Shown: piece after piece, positions 45,966-61,810 of the stretch | Layout: every line of letters starts with the position of its first letter | Numbering within the stretch: position 1 is the first letter of the stretch | NCBI GenBank assembly: GCA_001898625.1 | Contig: MKUP01000019.1 | Location: forward strand, 1-61,810 | DNA from: Burkholderiales bacterium 67-32 | Lineage (GTDB): Bacteria > Pseudomonadota > Gammaproteobacteria > Burkholderiales > Burkholderiaceae_B | Direction: 5' to 3' | Length of the DNA: 61,810 nt | Notes under the pieces: model-generated | Seen by the model: only the letters and a program-made list of their open reading frames with translations | Told to the model about the DNA's origin: nothing | Databases searched by the model: none | Program-made: the position numbers and the translations under genes

Positions 45966-46762
45966 GAGCCTTCCCGCGCGCGCAGGACCTCGTCGCGCAG
46001 CATGTCCCAGATCCGGGCGTGGTAATCCATGAACTCGGGCGACTTGCGGACGGCCGCGCCGCGCGGACGGGGCAGGTCCACGCGCAGGTCGGCCTTGATG
46101 CGACCGGGGCGCGCCGTGAAGACGATGATCCGGTCGCTCAGGTAGATGGCCTCTTCGATATCGTGCGTGACGAACAGCACGGTGCGGCGGTCCTGCTGCC
46201 AGATGTCGGTCAGCTCTTCCTGCATGAGTTCGCGCGTCTGCGCGTCCAGCGCGCCGAACGGCTCGTCCATCAGCAGCATCTTGGGTTCGTAGGCCAGCGT
46301 GCGGGCCAGCGCCACGCGCTGCCGCATGCCGCCCGACAGCTCGCCCGGGTAGGCGTTCTCGAATTTGGCGAGCCCGACCATCGCAATATATTTGCGCGCG
46401 ATCTCCAGGCGCCGCGCCTTGGGCAGCCCCTGCACTTCCAGCGACCAGGCCACGTTGCCCAGCACCGTGCGCCAGGGAAAGAGTGCGTAGTCCTGGAACA
46501 GCATGCCCCGGTCGGGCCCCGGCTCCGAGACCGGGCGTCCGGCCAGGCTGATCGTGCCGCTGGTGCGCGGCTCGAACCCACCCACCATGTGCAGGAAGGT
46601 ACTCTTGCCGCAGCCCGATGGGCCAACGATGCTGACGAACTCGCCTTCGGCGATGGACAGGTCGAAATCCTCCAGCGCGGTCACGGCCTGGCCGTTACGC
46701 AGGAAGCGTTTGCCGACGCCCTGCGCCTTCAGGTAGTCGGGGGTGCTGGCGTTGGCGTTCAT
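45962..46762 (-). CDS. ABC transporter ATPase (SsuB/TauB type)
   Basis: 266 residues. Walker A is GPSGCGKST (residues 49-57), the Q-loop is FQDYALFPW, the signature is LSGGMRQR and Walker B is LLMDEPFGALD. It powers the importer formed with the two permeases and the receptor at 46759, which it overlaps by 4 bp. Confidence 0.93.
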   Translation of the reverse strand: MNANASTPDYLKAQGVGKRFLRNGQAVTALEDFDLSIAEGEFVSIVGPSGCGKSTFLHMVGGFEPRTSGTISLAGRPVSEPGPDRGMLFQDYALFPWRTVLGNVAWSLEVQGLPKARRLEIARKYIAMVGLAKFENAYPGELSGGMRQRVALARTLAYEPKMLLMDEPFGALDAQTRELMQEELTDIWQQDRRTVLFVTHDIEEAIYLSDRIIVFTARPGRIKADLRVDLPRPRGAAVRKSPEFMDYHARIWDMLRDEVLRAREGS

Positions 46763-47733
46763 TTCGGCAGGTAGCTCATGTCCACGACCTTGGCGGGATC
46801 CAGGCTATCCAGATAGCCGAAGGCCTTCAGTTCGGTCACCATCCTGCGCATGGAGTCCATGTCGACCTTGCCGTCCAGCGGATGCAGGTAATGGCGCATG
46901 CCCAGCGACACGTCCAGCGGGATGTTGACGAACTTCGCGTCGATCAGTTGCTGGTGGCTTTCGCGCGGATGGTTGACGTAGAAGTCGGTGGCCTTGACCA
47001 GGTCGGCCAGGAAGGCGCGCAGCGCGGCAGGATGCTTGGCGGCGAACTCCTCCTTGACCAGCAGCAGCATCAGGTCTTCCTGCTGTCCGATGCCGTCGGT
47101 GGACGTGAAGACCGTGCGCATGCCCCCGCGTTTCTCCTCGAAGGCGGCGAAGGGCTGGGGAAAGGCGCCGATGTCCAGCTTGCCGGCCCGAACCGCCTCA
47201 CCCTGGCTCGGGAAGGGAGCCGCCACCCATTTGACGTCGCGCTGCGGGTTGAGTCCGTGCTTCTTGATCGCCAGCCGGGCCCAGATCTCCGCCGACGAGC
47301 GCGCGCCGTTGATCCCGACGGTCTTGCCCTTCAGGTCGGCGACGGTCTTGATCGGCGAGCTGTCGAGCACCATGTACTGCGTGGCGAAACCCTTGGGACC
47401 GCCTTCGCGCGACAGCGACGCGACGATCTTGAACTTGATGCCCTGGGCCGCGGCCATCATGACGCTGTGCGCGGAACCGGTGGCGATGTCCAGCTCGCCG
47501 GCCTCGAACGCTTGAAAACGCTTATCGGTGCCTCGGAACAAGGTGTATTCGAGCTTGTAGTCGCGATTCTGTCCGGGGGTGACGGCGGGCGATGCCTTCA
47601 TCGTCCACAGCGGTTCCTCGGCGGACGAACCATGGCCCACCCGGATGGGAACGATCTCGGCCTGACTGGCTGGAGAAGCCAGAAAAAACAAGGATAAGGC
47701 GGTACAGCAGAGCGTCTTCATCGCGGCTTTCAT
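46759..47733 (-). CDS. ABC transporter periplasmic receptor (SsuA/NMT1-like)
   Basis: 324 residues, with a signal peptide ending near SPASQA-EIVPIRVG. It contains GKTVGINGARSSAEIWAR and a typical type II binding-protein layout. Homologues bind sulfonates, taurine, pyrimidines or aromatic acids, so the ligand is open. It is first gene of the operon, divergent from the double-HTH LysR gene. Confidence 0.88.
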   Translation of the reverse strand: MKAAMKTLCCTALSLFFLASPASQAEIVPIRVGHGSSAEEPLWTMKASPAVTPGQNRDYKLEYTLFRGTDKRFQAFEAGELDIATGSAHSVMMAAAQGIKFKIVASLSREGGPKGFATQYMVLDSSPIKTVADLKGKTVGINGARSSAEIWARLAIKKHGLNPQRDVKWVAAPFPSQGEAVRAGKLDIGAFPQPFAAFEEKRGGMRTVFTSTDGIGQQEDLMLLLVKEEFAAKHPAALRAFLADLVKATDFYVNHPRESHQQLIDAKFVNIPLDVSLGMRHYLHPLDGKVDMDSMRRMVTELKAFGYLDSLDPAKVVDMSYLPK

Positions 47734-47815
47734 GTTGCGGTCTCCCCTGGGGTTGTCACGACTCCATCAAGCGCGATTGTAGGTTCTTGCCCTCGATGAA
47801 ACGACCAAGTTATTC

Positions 47816-47830
47816 TTGCTGAGCCAGCAA
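47816..47830. promoter_or_regulatory. Inverted repeat in the receptor/LysR divergent spacer
   Basis: TTGCTG-AGC-CAGCAA, a perfect 15-bp dyad, lies 25 bp before the LysR start and 83 bp before the receptor gene. It is a candidate binding site for the LysR regulator. The arms are short, so confidence is moderate. Confidence 0.5.
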
Positions 47831-47854
47831 TTTTTCTTATCGGATGTTTTCCTG

Positions 47855-49063
47855 ATGCAAGAACGGAACCACATGCGGCACCTGCGGGCGCTGATCGCCG
47901 TGGTGGAGGAAGGCAGCATCGCGCATGCGGCCGAGCGGCTGCTGCGCACCCCCTCGGCGGTGGCCAGCTCCATCCGTCAGCTCGAAGCCAGCTTCGAGGC
48001 TGCGCTGTTCGAACGCCAGTCGTCGGGCATGACGCCCACGCCTTTCGGCGATGCGGCCTACCGCCGCGCGCTGCGCATCGATGCCGAGTTGCGCCAGGCC
48101 TGCGCCGAACTGACGCCCTACCGGGTGTCGCCCGGCGCGCCGCTGTTCGCCATGCTGGTGGGGGAACGCCAGTTGACGGCGCTGGTCCGCCTGCGCGAGA
48201 TGGGACACATGCCCAGCGTGGCGGCGGTGATGGGCCTGACGCAGCCCGCCGTCAGCGCCCTGCTCAGGCAGGCGGAGGCGTCCCTGGAACTGCGTCTGTT
48301 CCGCCGCACCGCCAAGGGCATGGCCGTGACCGAAGCGGGCGAACTCCTGCTGTTCCGCGTGCGGCGGGTGCTGGCAGAACTGCGCCATCTCGAGGCCGAT
48401 ATCGCGCAGCAGCGCGGCGAGATCACCGGCCGGGTCATGTTCGCCGCCCTGCCGTCCATGCGTACACGGGTCCTGCCGCAGGCCATCGCCGCCCTGGTGG
48501 GCCAGCATCCGAACGTACAGATCTCCATGGTGGACGGGCCGTTCGAGATCCTGTTCGCGGGCGTGCACTCGGGCGAGATCGATTTCATCCTGACCGGGCT
48601 CAACGCCAACTACTCGCACCGCGACTTCCTGATACGCGTGATAGGCAGCGATCGCCTGGTCGTCGTGGTCCGGGCCGGGCATCCGCTATGCGCCCGGGAG
48701 CGGGTCGAGATCACGGATCTCGTCCGCTACCCCTGGATACTCAGGGATCGCGGCGCTCCCACGCGCGAGCTGCTCAATGGCCTGTTCCACGACCTGGGCC
48801 TGGCAACGCCGCACGTCGCCGTGCAGGCGGGCGACCTGGGACTGCTGCGCGGCCTGCTCAGCCACAGCGACATGATCTCGGCGGTATCGCCGGAATATCT
48901 GTCCTACGAAATCGCCTCGGGCGCCGTCAAGGTGCTCGAGGTCGAGCTGCCTCCCACCGGACGGGACATCGGCTTCATCCTGCGGCGCGACGCCCAGCCT
49001 TCGCTGCTGTGCGAGACGCTGATGCAATACATCGAAGCCGCCACGCACGAAAAAAAAGCCTGA
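47855..49063 (+). CDS. LysR-family regulator with two HTH domains
   Basis: 402 residues from MQERNHMRHL (ATGs 39 bp upstream and 18 bp downstream are alternatives). Residues 8-67 form one LysR winged helix (AERLLRTPSAVASSIRQLE). Residues 105-165 form a second (VAAVMGLTQPAVSALLRQAE). The effector domain starts near 190. The architecture is the same as the regulator at 26386, also beside an isochorismatase-family hydrolase. It is divergent from, and probably controls, the ABC importer operon. Its stop codon lies within the rpoC terminator stem. Confidence 0.85.
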   Translation: MQERNHMRHLRALIAVVEEGSIAHAAERLLRTPSAVASSIRQLEASFEAALFERQSSGMTPTPFGDAAYRRALRIDAELRQACAELTPYRVSPGAPLFAMLVGERQLTALVRLREMGHMPSVAAVMGLTQPAVSALLRQAEASLELRLFRRTAKGMAVTEAGELLLFRVRRVLAELRHLEADIAQQRGEITGRVMFAALPSMRTRVLPQAIAALVGQHPNVQISMVDGPFEILFAGVHSGEIDFILTGLNANYSHRDFLIRVIGSDRLVVVVRAGHPLCARERVEITDLVRYPWILRDRGAPTRELLNGLFHDLGLATPHVAVQAGDLGLLRGLLSHSDMISAVSPEYLSYEIASGAVKVLEVELPPTGRDIGFILRRDAQPSLLCETLMQYIEAATHEKKA

Positions 49064-49088
49064 ATCCGGTCACCCGGGTTCAGGCTTT
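49055..49088 (-). terminator. Strong terminator of the rpoBC operon
   Basis: AAAGCCTGAATCCGG and CCGGGTTCAGGCTTT pair as a 15-bp stem with one T-G wobble and a TCAC loop. On the minus strand a run of seven T follows, so it terminates rpoC transcription 48 bp past the stop. The stem includes the stop codon of the convergent LysR gene, so it may serve both directions. Confidence 0.85.
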
Positions 49089-49135
49089 CGATACTTGCGC
49101 GGGCGAGGCCACGAAGGTCCTCGCCGCGATACCGC

Positions 49136-53401
<4,266 letters not shown>

Positions 53402-53412
53402 GGCGACTCCTA

Positions 53413-57525
<4,113 letters not shown>

Positions 57526-57830
57526 GAGCACTCCGACTCAGGTTGCACGAACCACGGGTAATGGTCCTAAAATACGACTTCGAAATCTCAATGGGGCTAC
57601 CCGCCGGCTGGGCCGGTGCCCCTCTTCCGGGATCGCCCGGCACGGGTTTCGGGTCCGAAGGCGGCATCATCCCCACCTGCGCACCGGAAATCCGTCGGCC
57701 GATCCGTGCGCGCAAAGCCACGCGAACCGGCAGTACTGCCACGGAAAACAGGCTTTAAAAGCCCATTTCCAAAAACGCAAAAACCCGGAGGCCGTTTTTC
57801 AGCGGCCACCGGGTACCGGCAAAGATCGAA
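57526..57830 (-). promoter_or_regulatory. rplL-rpoB spacer
   Basis: 305 bp without a gene. On the minus strand it holds the attenuator (57784-57813) directly after rplL and a 13-bp palindrome GGCTTTAAAAGCC (57751-57763). Nothing else in it is recognised. In E. coli the matching spacer carries an attenuator and an RNase III site. Confidence 0.6.
57784..57813 (-). terminator. Attenuator between rplL and rpoB
   Basis: Stem CCCGG-x-GGCCG / CGGCC-x-CCGGG (one internal mismatch) with an 8-nt loop lies 18 bp after the rplL stop. On the minus strand TTTTTGCGTTTTT follows. It should terminate only part of the transcripts, giving less RNA polymerase than L7/L12. Confidence 0.75.
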
Positions 57831-58211
57831 TTACTTGACTTCGACCTTGGCACCGGCTTCTTCGAGCTTCTTCTTCGCGGCTTCGGCATCAGCCTTGGAA
57901 ACAGCTTCCTTGACGGGCTTCGGAGCGCCGTCGACCAGGTCCTTGGCTTCCTTCAGGCCCAGGCCGGTCAGTTCGCGCACGGCCTTGATGACGTTGACCT
58001 TGTTGGCGCCGACTTCGGCCAGGATCACGTTGAATTCGGTCTGCTCTTCAGCAGCGGCGGCAGCGCCACCAGCGGCGGGAGCGGCGACAGCCACGGCAGC
58101 GGCAGCAGCCGACACGCCGAACTTGTCTTCCAGATCCTTGATCAGTTCCGACAGTTCCAGGACGGTCAGGCCGGCGATGGCGTCGATGATTTCAGCTTTG
58201 CTAAGTGCCAT
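57831..58211 (-). CDS. rplL: 50S ribosomal protein L7/L12
   Basis: 126 residues, the stalk protein that recruits translation GTPases. The N-terminal dimerisation domain [20 protein letters not shown] is followed by an Ala-rich hinge (about 35-55) and the C-terminal domain KTEFNVIL-like block through VEVK. It lies 87 bp after rplJ. Confidence 0.98.
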   Translation of the reverse strand: MALSKAEIIDAIAGLTVLELSELIKDLEDKFGVSAAAAAVAVAAPAAGGAAAAAEEQTEFNVILAEVGANKVNVIKAVRELTGLGLKEAKDLVDGAPKPVKEAVSKADAEAAKKKLEEAGAKVEVK

Positions 58212-58298
58212 TTTGTTTAAAACTCCAATGAATTTGATACCAGGTATTGGGTGTCGCTTCGTGTCACGAGATTCCGAGGGGAAACATCCCCCGGCCGC

Positions 58299-58820
58299 TT
58301 AGGCGGCCTGCTTGTCCCGCACGGCCGCGAGGCCACGCACGAACTTGGTCGGAACTTCGTTGAGCGTACGCACAAACTGTGCAACGGGTGCCTGCATGGT
58401 GCCCAGCAACTTCGCCAGCAGTTCGTCGCGCGACGGCAGCGAGGCCAGGGCCTTGACGCCTTCGACGGACATGACGTTGTTCTGCAGGGCACCGCCCTTC
58501 AGGACAAGCTTGTCGTTGCTTTTGGCAAAGTCGGCGAGAACCTTGGCGGCCGCGACCGGGTCGGTGCTGATGGCGTACATCAGCGGACCGGTCAATTGCG
58601 ACGACAGACCCTCGAAGGGGGTGCCGGCCACAGCGCGGCGAGCCAGCGTGTTCTTCAGAACACGCAGGTAAACGCCCGATTCACGTGCTTGCTTGCGCAG
58701 TACGGTGACGGAAGCGACGTCCAGACCACGATACTCGGCGATAACGATCGATTGAGCCTTGACCACCTGGGCCGAGATCTCTTCGACGACCACCGTTTTC
58801 TCTTGACGATTGAGACTCAC
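58299..58820 (-). CDS. rplJ: 50S ribosomal protein L10
   Basis: 173 residues. It starts [19 protein letters not shown] and contains VAEYRGL-like [20 protein letters not shown] and LKNTLARRA. It anchors L7/L12 dimers on 23S rRNA and represses its own operon through the leader RNA. It is the first gene after the 291-bp leader. Confidence 0.98.
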   Translation of the reverse strand: MSLNRQEKTVVVEEISAQVVKAQSIVIAEYRGLDVASVTVLRKQARESGVYLRVLKNTLARRAVAGTPFEGLSSQLTGPLMYAISTDPVAAAKVLADFAKSNDKLVLKGGALQNNVMSVEGVKALASLPSRDELLAKLLGTMQAPVAQFVRTLNEVPTKFVRGLAAVRDKQAA

Positions 58821-59112
58821 GGTTTGAACACTCCATCATAAGACGCTCGGGATACCACCCCTTGCGTCAACCGAATGCGGCGAACCTGGTCGACTTCTTT
58901 GGATAAAGAATTCTTCCTGGGAGCGCCGTCTGCGCTGGATCCGTGCTTGGACGGACAGCATTCCATGCCTGTCCGCGAGTCGCGGTTTTAAGATCCTCCG
59001 GGCACCTGGCGGGCCAGGGATTCCGGTTTCACTCCAGCGGTCTTTGACAGCAGCACCGCGCATCTGGCCTTCGCCTCGTGCCCGGTGCAGCCCAAAGTTT
59101 GTTGCCCTGCGA
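58821..59112 (-). promoter_or_regulatory. rplA-rplJ spacer, probable L10 leader
   Basis: 292 bp without a credible gene. On the minus strand it includes AAAGACCGCTGGAGTGAAACC near 59055-59035, resembling the conserved part of the L10-binding leader, plus several GC-rich inverted repeats. An L10(L12)4 autoregulatory site is expected here by analogy with E. coli. A 75-codon frame across it lacks support. Confidence 0.5.
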
Positions 59113-59817
59113 TTACTGCTGGCTGGCCGTCAGGGAGGACTGGTCCACACGGACACCGCCCCCCATGGTGGACGACACCGCCAGCTTGCGCAGGTAAATA
59201 CCCTTGGCCGTCGTCGGACGGGCCTTGTTCAGCGCGTCGACCAGGGCCAGCAGGTTGCTCTGCAGCTGTTCGACGTTGAACGAGGCACGGCCGATCGTGG
59301 CGTGAATGATCCCGGCCTTGTCGGTACGGTACTGGACCTGACCGGCCTTGGCGTTCTTGACGGCGGTGGCGACGTCGGGCGTCACGGTGCCGACCTTGGG
59401 GTTCGGCATCAGGCCGCGCGGACCCAGGATCTGGCCCAGCGCGCCGACCACACGCATCGTGTCGGGCGAGGCGATGACCACGTCGAAGTCCATCTGGCCA
59501 GCCTTGATGCGCTCGGCCAGGTCTTCCATGCCGACGATGTCGGCACCGGCGGCCTTGGCGGCCTCGGCCTTCTCGCCCTGGGCGAACACGGCCACGCGCA
59601 CCGACTTGCCGGTACCGGCGGGCAGAACCACCGAGCCGCGGACCAGTTGGTCGGACTTCTTGGCGTCGATGCCCAGTTGCACGGCCAGGTCGATGGACTC
59701 ATCGAACTTGGCGGTCGCGGTTTCCTTCACCAGCGCCAGCGCTTCGGCGACGGGATACAGCTTGCTGCGGTCGATCTTGGCGCGCAGCGCGGCTACACGT
59801 TTGGTGATGCGTGCCAT
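59113..59817 (-). CDS. rplA: 50S ribosomal protein L1
   Basis: 234 residues. It starts [20 protein letters not shown] and includes [15 protein letters not shown]. It forms the mobile L1 stalk at the E site and in E. coli represses the rplKA mRNA. It starts 2 bp after the rplK stop, consistent with translational coupling. Confidence 0.98.
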   Translation of the reverse strand: MARITKRVAALRAKIDRSKLYPVAEALALVKETATAKFDESIDLAVQLGIDAKKSDQLVRGSVVLPAGTGKSVRVAVFAQGEKAEAAKAAGADIVGMEDLAERIKAGQMDFDVVIASPDTMRVVGALGQILGPRGLMPNPKVGTVTPDVATAVKNAKAGQVQYRTDKAGIIHATIGRASFNVEQLQSNLLALVDALNKARPTTAKGIYLRKLAVSSTMGGGVRVDQSSLTASQQ

Positions 59818-59819
59818 GA

Positions 59820-60251
59820 TTACAGACCCTCCACCGTGATGCCCATGCTACGGGCGCTGCCAGCGATCGTACGGACCGCGGCGTCCATGTCGGCAGCCGT
59901 CAGATCGGCTTGCTTGGTCTTGACGATTTCTTCGACCTGGGCACGCGTCAGCGAGCCGACCTTGTCGGTATGGGGCTTGGGCGAACCCTTCTGGATACCG
60001 GCAGCCTTCTTGATGAGGATGGTCGCCGGGGGCGACTTCATCACGAAGGTGAAGCTCTTGTCGGCAAAGGCGGTGATCACCACGGGAATCGGCAGACCGG
60101 GCTCCATGCCCTGGGTCTTGGCGTTGAACGCCTTGCAGAATTCCATGATGTTCAGGCCGCGCTGACCCAGCGCCGGACCGATCGGGGGAGAGGGATTGGC
60201 CTTACCAGCTGGCACTTGCAGCTTGATGAAGCCGACGATTTTCTTCGCCAT
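59820..60251 (-). CDS. rplK: 50S ribosomal protein L11
   Basis: 143 residues starting [20 protein letters not shown], with [19 protein letters not shown]. It binds the GTPase-associated region of 23S rRNA and is needed for RelA activation. It heads the rplKA pair, 134 bp after nusG. Confidence 0.98.
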   Translation of the reverse strand: MAKKIVGFIKLQVPAGKANPSPPIGPALGQRGLNIMEFCKAFNAKTQGMEPGLPIPVVITAFADKSFTFVMKSPPATILIKKAAGIQKGSPKPHTDKVGSLTRAQVEEIVKTKQADLTAADMDAAVRTIAGSARSMGITVEGL

Positions 60252-60321
60252 GCTTGACTCCTTGCGGGTACATACGCAGGCCGGTCAGGCCTGCTCCCCG
60301 GGGTTGACGGTCGGGGTTGTT

Positions 60322-60374
60322 CGCGGCGCGGACGCCGCGAGCCGGATGGCGCTGACCGTAGCGCCCCATCCGGC
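60322..60374 (-). promoter_or_regulatory. Two stem-loops in the nusG-rplK spacer
   Basis: CGCGGCG-CGGA-CGCCGCG (60322-60339) is a perfect 7-bp hairpin. Next to it, GCCGGATGGCGC (60341-60352) pairs with GCGCCCCATCCGGC (60361-60374) with a small bulge. No T-run follows on the minus strand, so they are not simple terminators. They may be the L1 target site, processing signals or a partial attenuator. Confidence 0.55.
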
Positions 60375-60385
60375 CGTATGCTTGA

Positions 60386-60919
60386 TCAGGACTTCTCGAC
60401 CTGACTGAAATCGAGTTCCACCGGGGTCGATCGGCCGAAGATCGTGACCGACACGCGCAGCTTGCTCTTTTCGTAGCTCACGTCTTCCACGTTGCCGTTG
60501 AAATCGGTGAACGGACCTTCCTTGATGCGGACCAGCTCGCCCACTTCGAAGAGGATCTTGGGACGCGGCTTCTCCACGCCCTCTTCCATCTGCGACAGGA
60601 TCTCGTCGACCTCGCGCTGCGGGATGGGCGTGGGACGGTTGCCCGATCCACCTACGAACCCCGTCACCTTGTTGGTGTTTTTCACCAGGTGCCAGGTCTC
60701 GTCGGTCAGGTCCATCTCGACCAGCACGTAGCCGGGGAAGAAACGGCGCTCGGTGATGGATTTCTGGCCACCCTTGACTTCGATGACCTCTTCCGTGGGC
60801 ACCAGGATGCGACCGAAGGAGGTCTGCAGCGCAGCCCGCTCGATGCGTTCCGTCAGCGCCTTCTGGACGCTTTTTTCCATGCCGGAATAGACATGGACAA
60901 CGTACCAACGTTTGCTCAT
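60386..60919 (-). CDS. nusG: Transcription elongation/termination factor NusG
   Basis: 177 residues. The NGN domain begins [22 protein letters not shown]. The C-terminal KOW domain contains [20 protein letters not shown]. It couples RNA polymerase to Rho and to ribosomal protein S10. It starts 18 bp after secE. Confidence 0.98.
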   Translation of the reverse strand: MSKRWYVVHVYSGMEKSVQKALTERIERAALQTSFGRILVPTEEVIEVKGGQKSITERRFFPGYVLVEMDLTDETWHLVKNTNKVTGFVGGSGNRPTPIPQREVDEILSQMEEGVEKPRPKILFEVGELVRIKEGPFTDFNGNVEDVSYEKSKLRVSVTIFGRSTPVELDFSQVEKS

Positions 60920-60937
60920 CGTCTTGTTTCCGCCGTG

Positions 60938-61318
60938 TTATTTCCAACCAAGAATGAGGTCGTACAACACCCATTCAATGGTTTTGTCTGTAACCCACAG
61001 GAACAGCGCCATAACCACCACGAAAGCGAACACCGCGACGGTGGTCTGGATGGTTTCCTTGCGGGAAGGCCATACGACCTTGCGCGTTTCCTGGGCTGAA
61101 TCCTGGCCAAATGCGACCAGGCGCCTCCCGGGCTCGCTGAACCAGCCGATCACCAGGGCAACGATCACACCGGCGACGATGGCGCCCACCCGGGCGATCG
61201 TGGGGCTGCCCGCCAAGGCGTAGAACCCCACCAGCCCAGCGACGAACGCCGCGATGGCCAGGCCCAGCTTGATGCGGTCGGCAGTGCTAGTTACGGTTTC
61301 TACGTTTGGATTCGACAT
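60938..61318 (-). CDS. secE: Preprotein translocase subunit SecE
   Basis: 126 residues with three hydrophobic helices, near residues 17-36, 42-60 and 97-116, as in E. coli-type SecE. The conserved KVVWPSRKET amphipathic segment lies before the last helix. The start is MSNPNVETV with GGACGAAAAG upstream; an upstream in-frame ATG would cover the tRNA gene and is rejected. It forms the SecYEG channel. Confidence 0.95.
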   Translation of the reverse strand: MSNPNVETVTSTADRIKLGLAIAAFVAGLVGFYALAGSPTIARVGAIVAGVIVALVIGWFSEPGRRLVAFGQDSAQETRKVVWPSRKETIQTTVAVFAFVVVMALFLWVTDKTIEWVLYDLILGWK

Positions 61319-61441
61319 CTTTTCGTCCGGGCAGCGCCAGACATTGCTGGCGGCGACGGTGCTTGCAAAACACCCGGGGCAGAAGCCGCGCCGGGCTTTT
61401 TGTAGGAAGCCGCGGCTAGACCCCGCAGGCTCCGGGAGAAG

Positions 61442-61517
61442 TGGCAGGGGAAGAGGGAATCGAACCCACAACCTTCGGTTTTGGAGACCGACGCTCTGCC
61501 AATTGAGCTATTCCCCT
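61442..61517 (-). tRNA. trnW: tRNA-Trp (CCA anticodon)
   Basis: A 76-nt cloverleaf read on the minus strand. The acceptor stem is AGGGGAA / TTCCCCT, the D arm is AGCTCAATTGGCAGAGC, the anticodon loop CTCCAAA carries CCA, and the T arm has GGTTCGATTCC. The discriminator base is G and the 3' CCA is encoded. It lies between tuf and secE, the usual betaproteobacterial position. Confidence 0.97.
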
Positions 61518-61674
61518 ATGGGTGAAACGCCCCCCCCTACGCGCTTACGCGCGCCCCCCAGGGGGCGAAACTGGCGGACCGGCGAAGCCGGATCCGCTGT
61601 TTCCTGGATCATCCCGGGTTTTTTAGGGAGGGCCTTCAAACTTTTACTACCAACTACCTGTATTTCGGTACAAC

Positions 61675-61704
61675 GACTTATCCCGCGCAAGCGCGGGATA
61701 AGTC
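61675..61704 (-). terminator. Strong hairpin directly after the second tuf
   Basis: GACTTATCCCGCGC and GCGCGGGATAAGTC form a perfect 14-bp inverted repeat separated by two bases, starting at the base after the tuf stop codon. No T-run follows, so it may be a partial terminator or an RNA-end stabiliser between tuf and trnW-secE-nusG. Confidence 0.5.

Positions 61705-61810
<106 letters not shown>

Noticed and set aside
58836-59063. 75-codon frame in the rplA-rplJ spacer
   Set aside because: It lies within the expected L10 leader and has no ribosome binding site or homology.
61319-61471. N-terminal extension of SecE by 51 residues
   Set aside because: It would start within the tRNA-Trp gene and adds residues foreign to the SecE family.
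61545-61569. GC-rich inverted repeat CGCCCCCC/AGGGGGCG between tuf and trnW
   Set aside because: A possible weak hairpin, but it lacks a T-run, and low-complexity C/G tracts pair easily by chance.

Overview
The window looks like the chromosome of a GC-rich betaproteobacterium of the Bordetella/Achromobacter group (Alcaligenaceae). The clues are the gene order tuf-trnW-secE-nusG-rplKAJL-rpoBC and rpsL-rpsG-fusA-tuf, four Bug-type solute receptors, and the density of aromatic and N-heterocycle catabolic genes. This placement is inferred from gene content, not from a database comparison.

Layout. Both ends carry core transcription and translation genes on the minus strand. On the left (1-3334) are rpsL, rpsG, fusA and the start of one tuf, driven by a clear sigma-70 promoter at 3649-3678. 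On the right (49136-61810) are the 3' end of a second tuf, tRNA-Trp, secE, nusG, rplK, rplA, rplJ, rplL, rpoB and rpoC, closed by a strong terminator at 49055-49088. Between them lies about 45 kb of accessory, mostly catabolic DNA.

Accessory region, left to right. (a) 3712-10300: a LivKHMGF-type ABC importer plus an FAD oxidoreductase, divergent from an Rrf2-family regulator across two matching inverted repeats. (b) A clade-3-like catalase. (c) 12068-26413: a nearly complete picolinate (pyridine-2-carboxylate) pathway. A three-subunit molybdenum hydroxylase and CoxG are followed by a four-component Rieske oxygenase, an amidohydrolase-type decarboxylase (PicC), then 2,5-dihydroxypyridine dioxygenase (NicX/PicD), N-formylmaleamate deformylase (NicD/PicE), maleamate amidohydrolase (NicF/PicF) and a MarR regulator (PicR). 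The product should be maleate; no maleate isomerase is present. (d) 26386-30049: a 3-hydroxyanthranilate-dioxygenase-like cupin, a cysteine hydrolase and an unusual double-HTH LysR, divergent from a Bug receptor. (e) 30145-31899: a repeat protein with 64-residue units whose first half resembles a TAL-effector repeat; this is the most novel item. (f) 31943-39314: a second molybdenum hydroxylase operon (coxM-coxS-coxL, crotonase-fold protein, CoxG-like protein, Bug receptor) with a divergent LysR. (g) 39336-42894: a carotenoid/stilbene cleavage dioxygenase and Bug receptor, divergent from a FadR-type regulator with a near-textbook operator. (h) 42891-49063: an SsuABC-type importer, class II aldolase-fold protein and NicF-like hydrolase, divergent from a second double-HTH LysR.

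How the parts fit. Each module pairs an uptake element (ABC or Bug receptor) with one or a few oxidative or hydrolytic enzymes and a regulator, as in a set of separately induced catabolic operons. The substrate is well supported only for module (c). No rRNA genes, CRISPR arrays, transposases or phage genes were seen.
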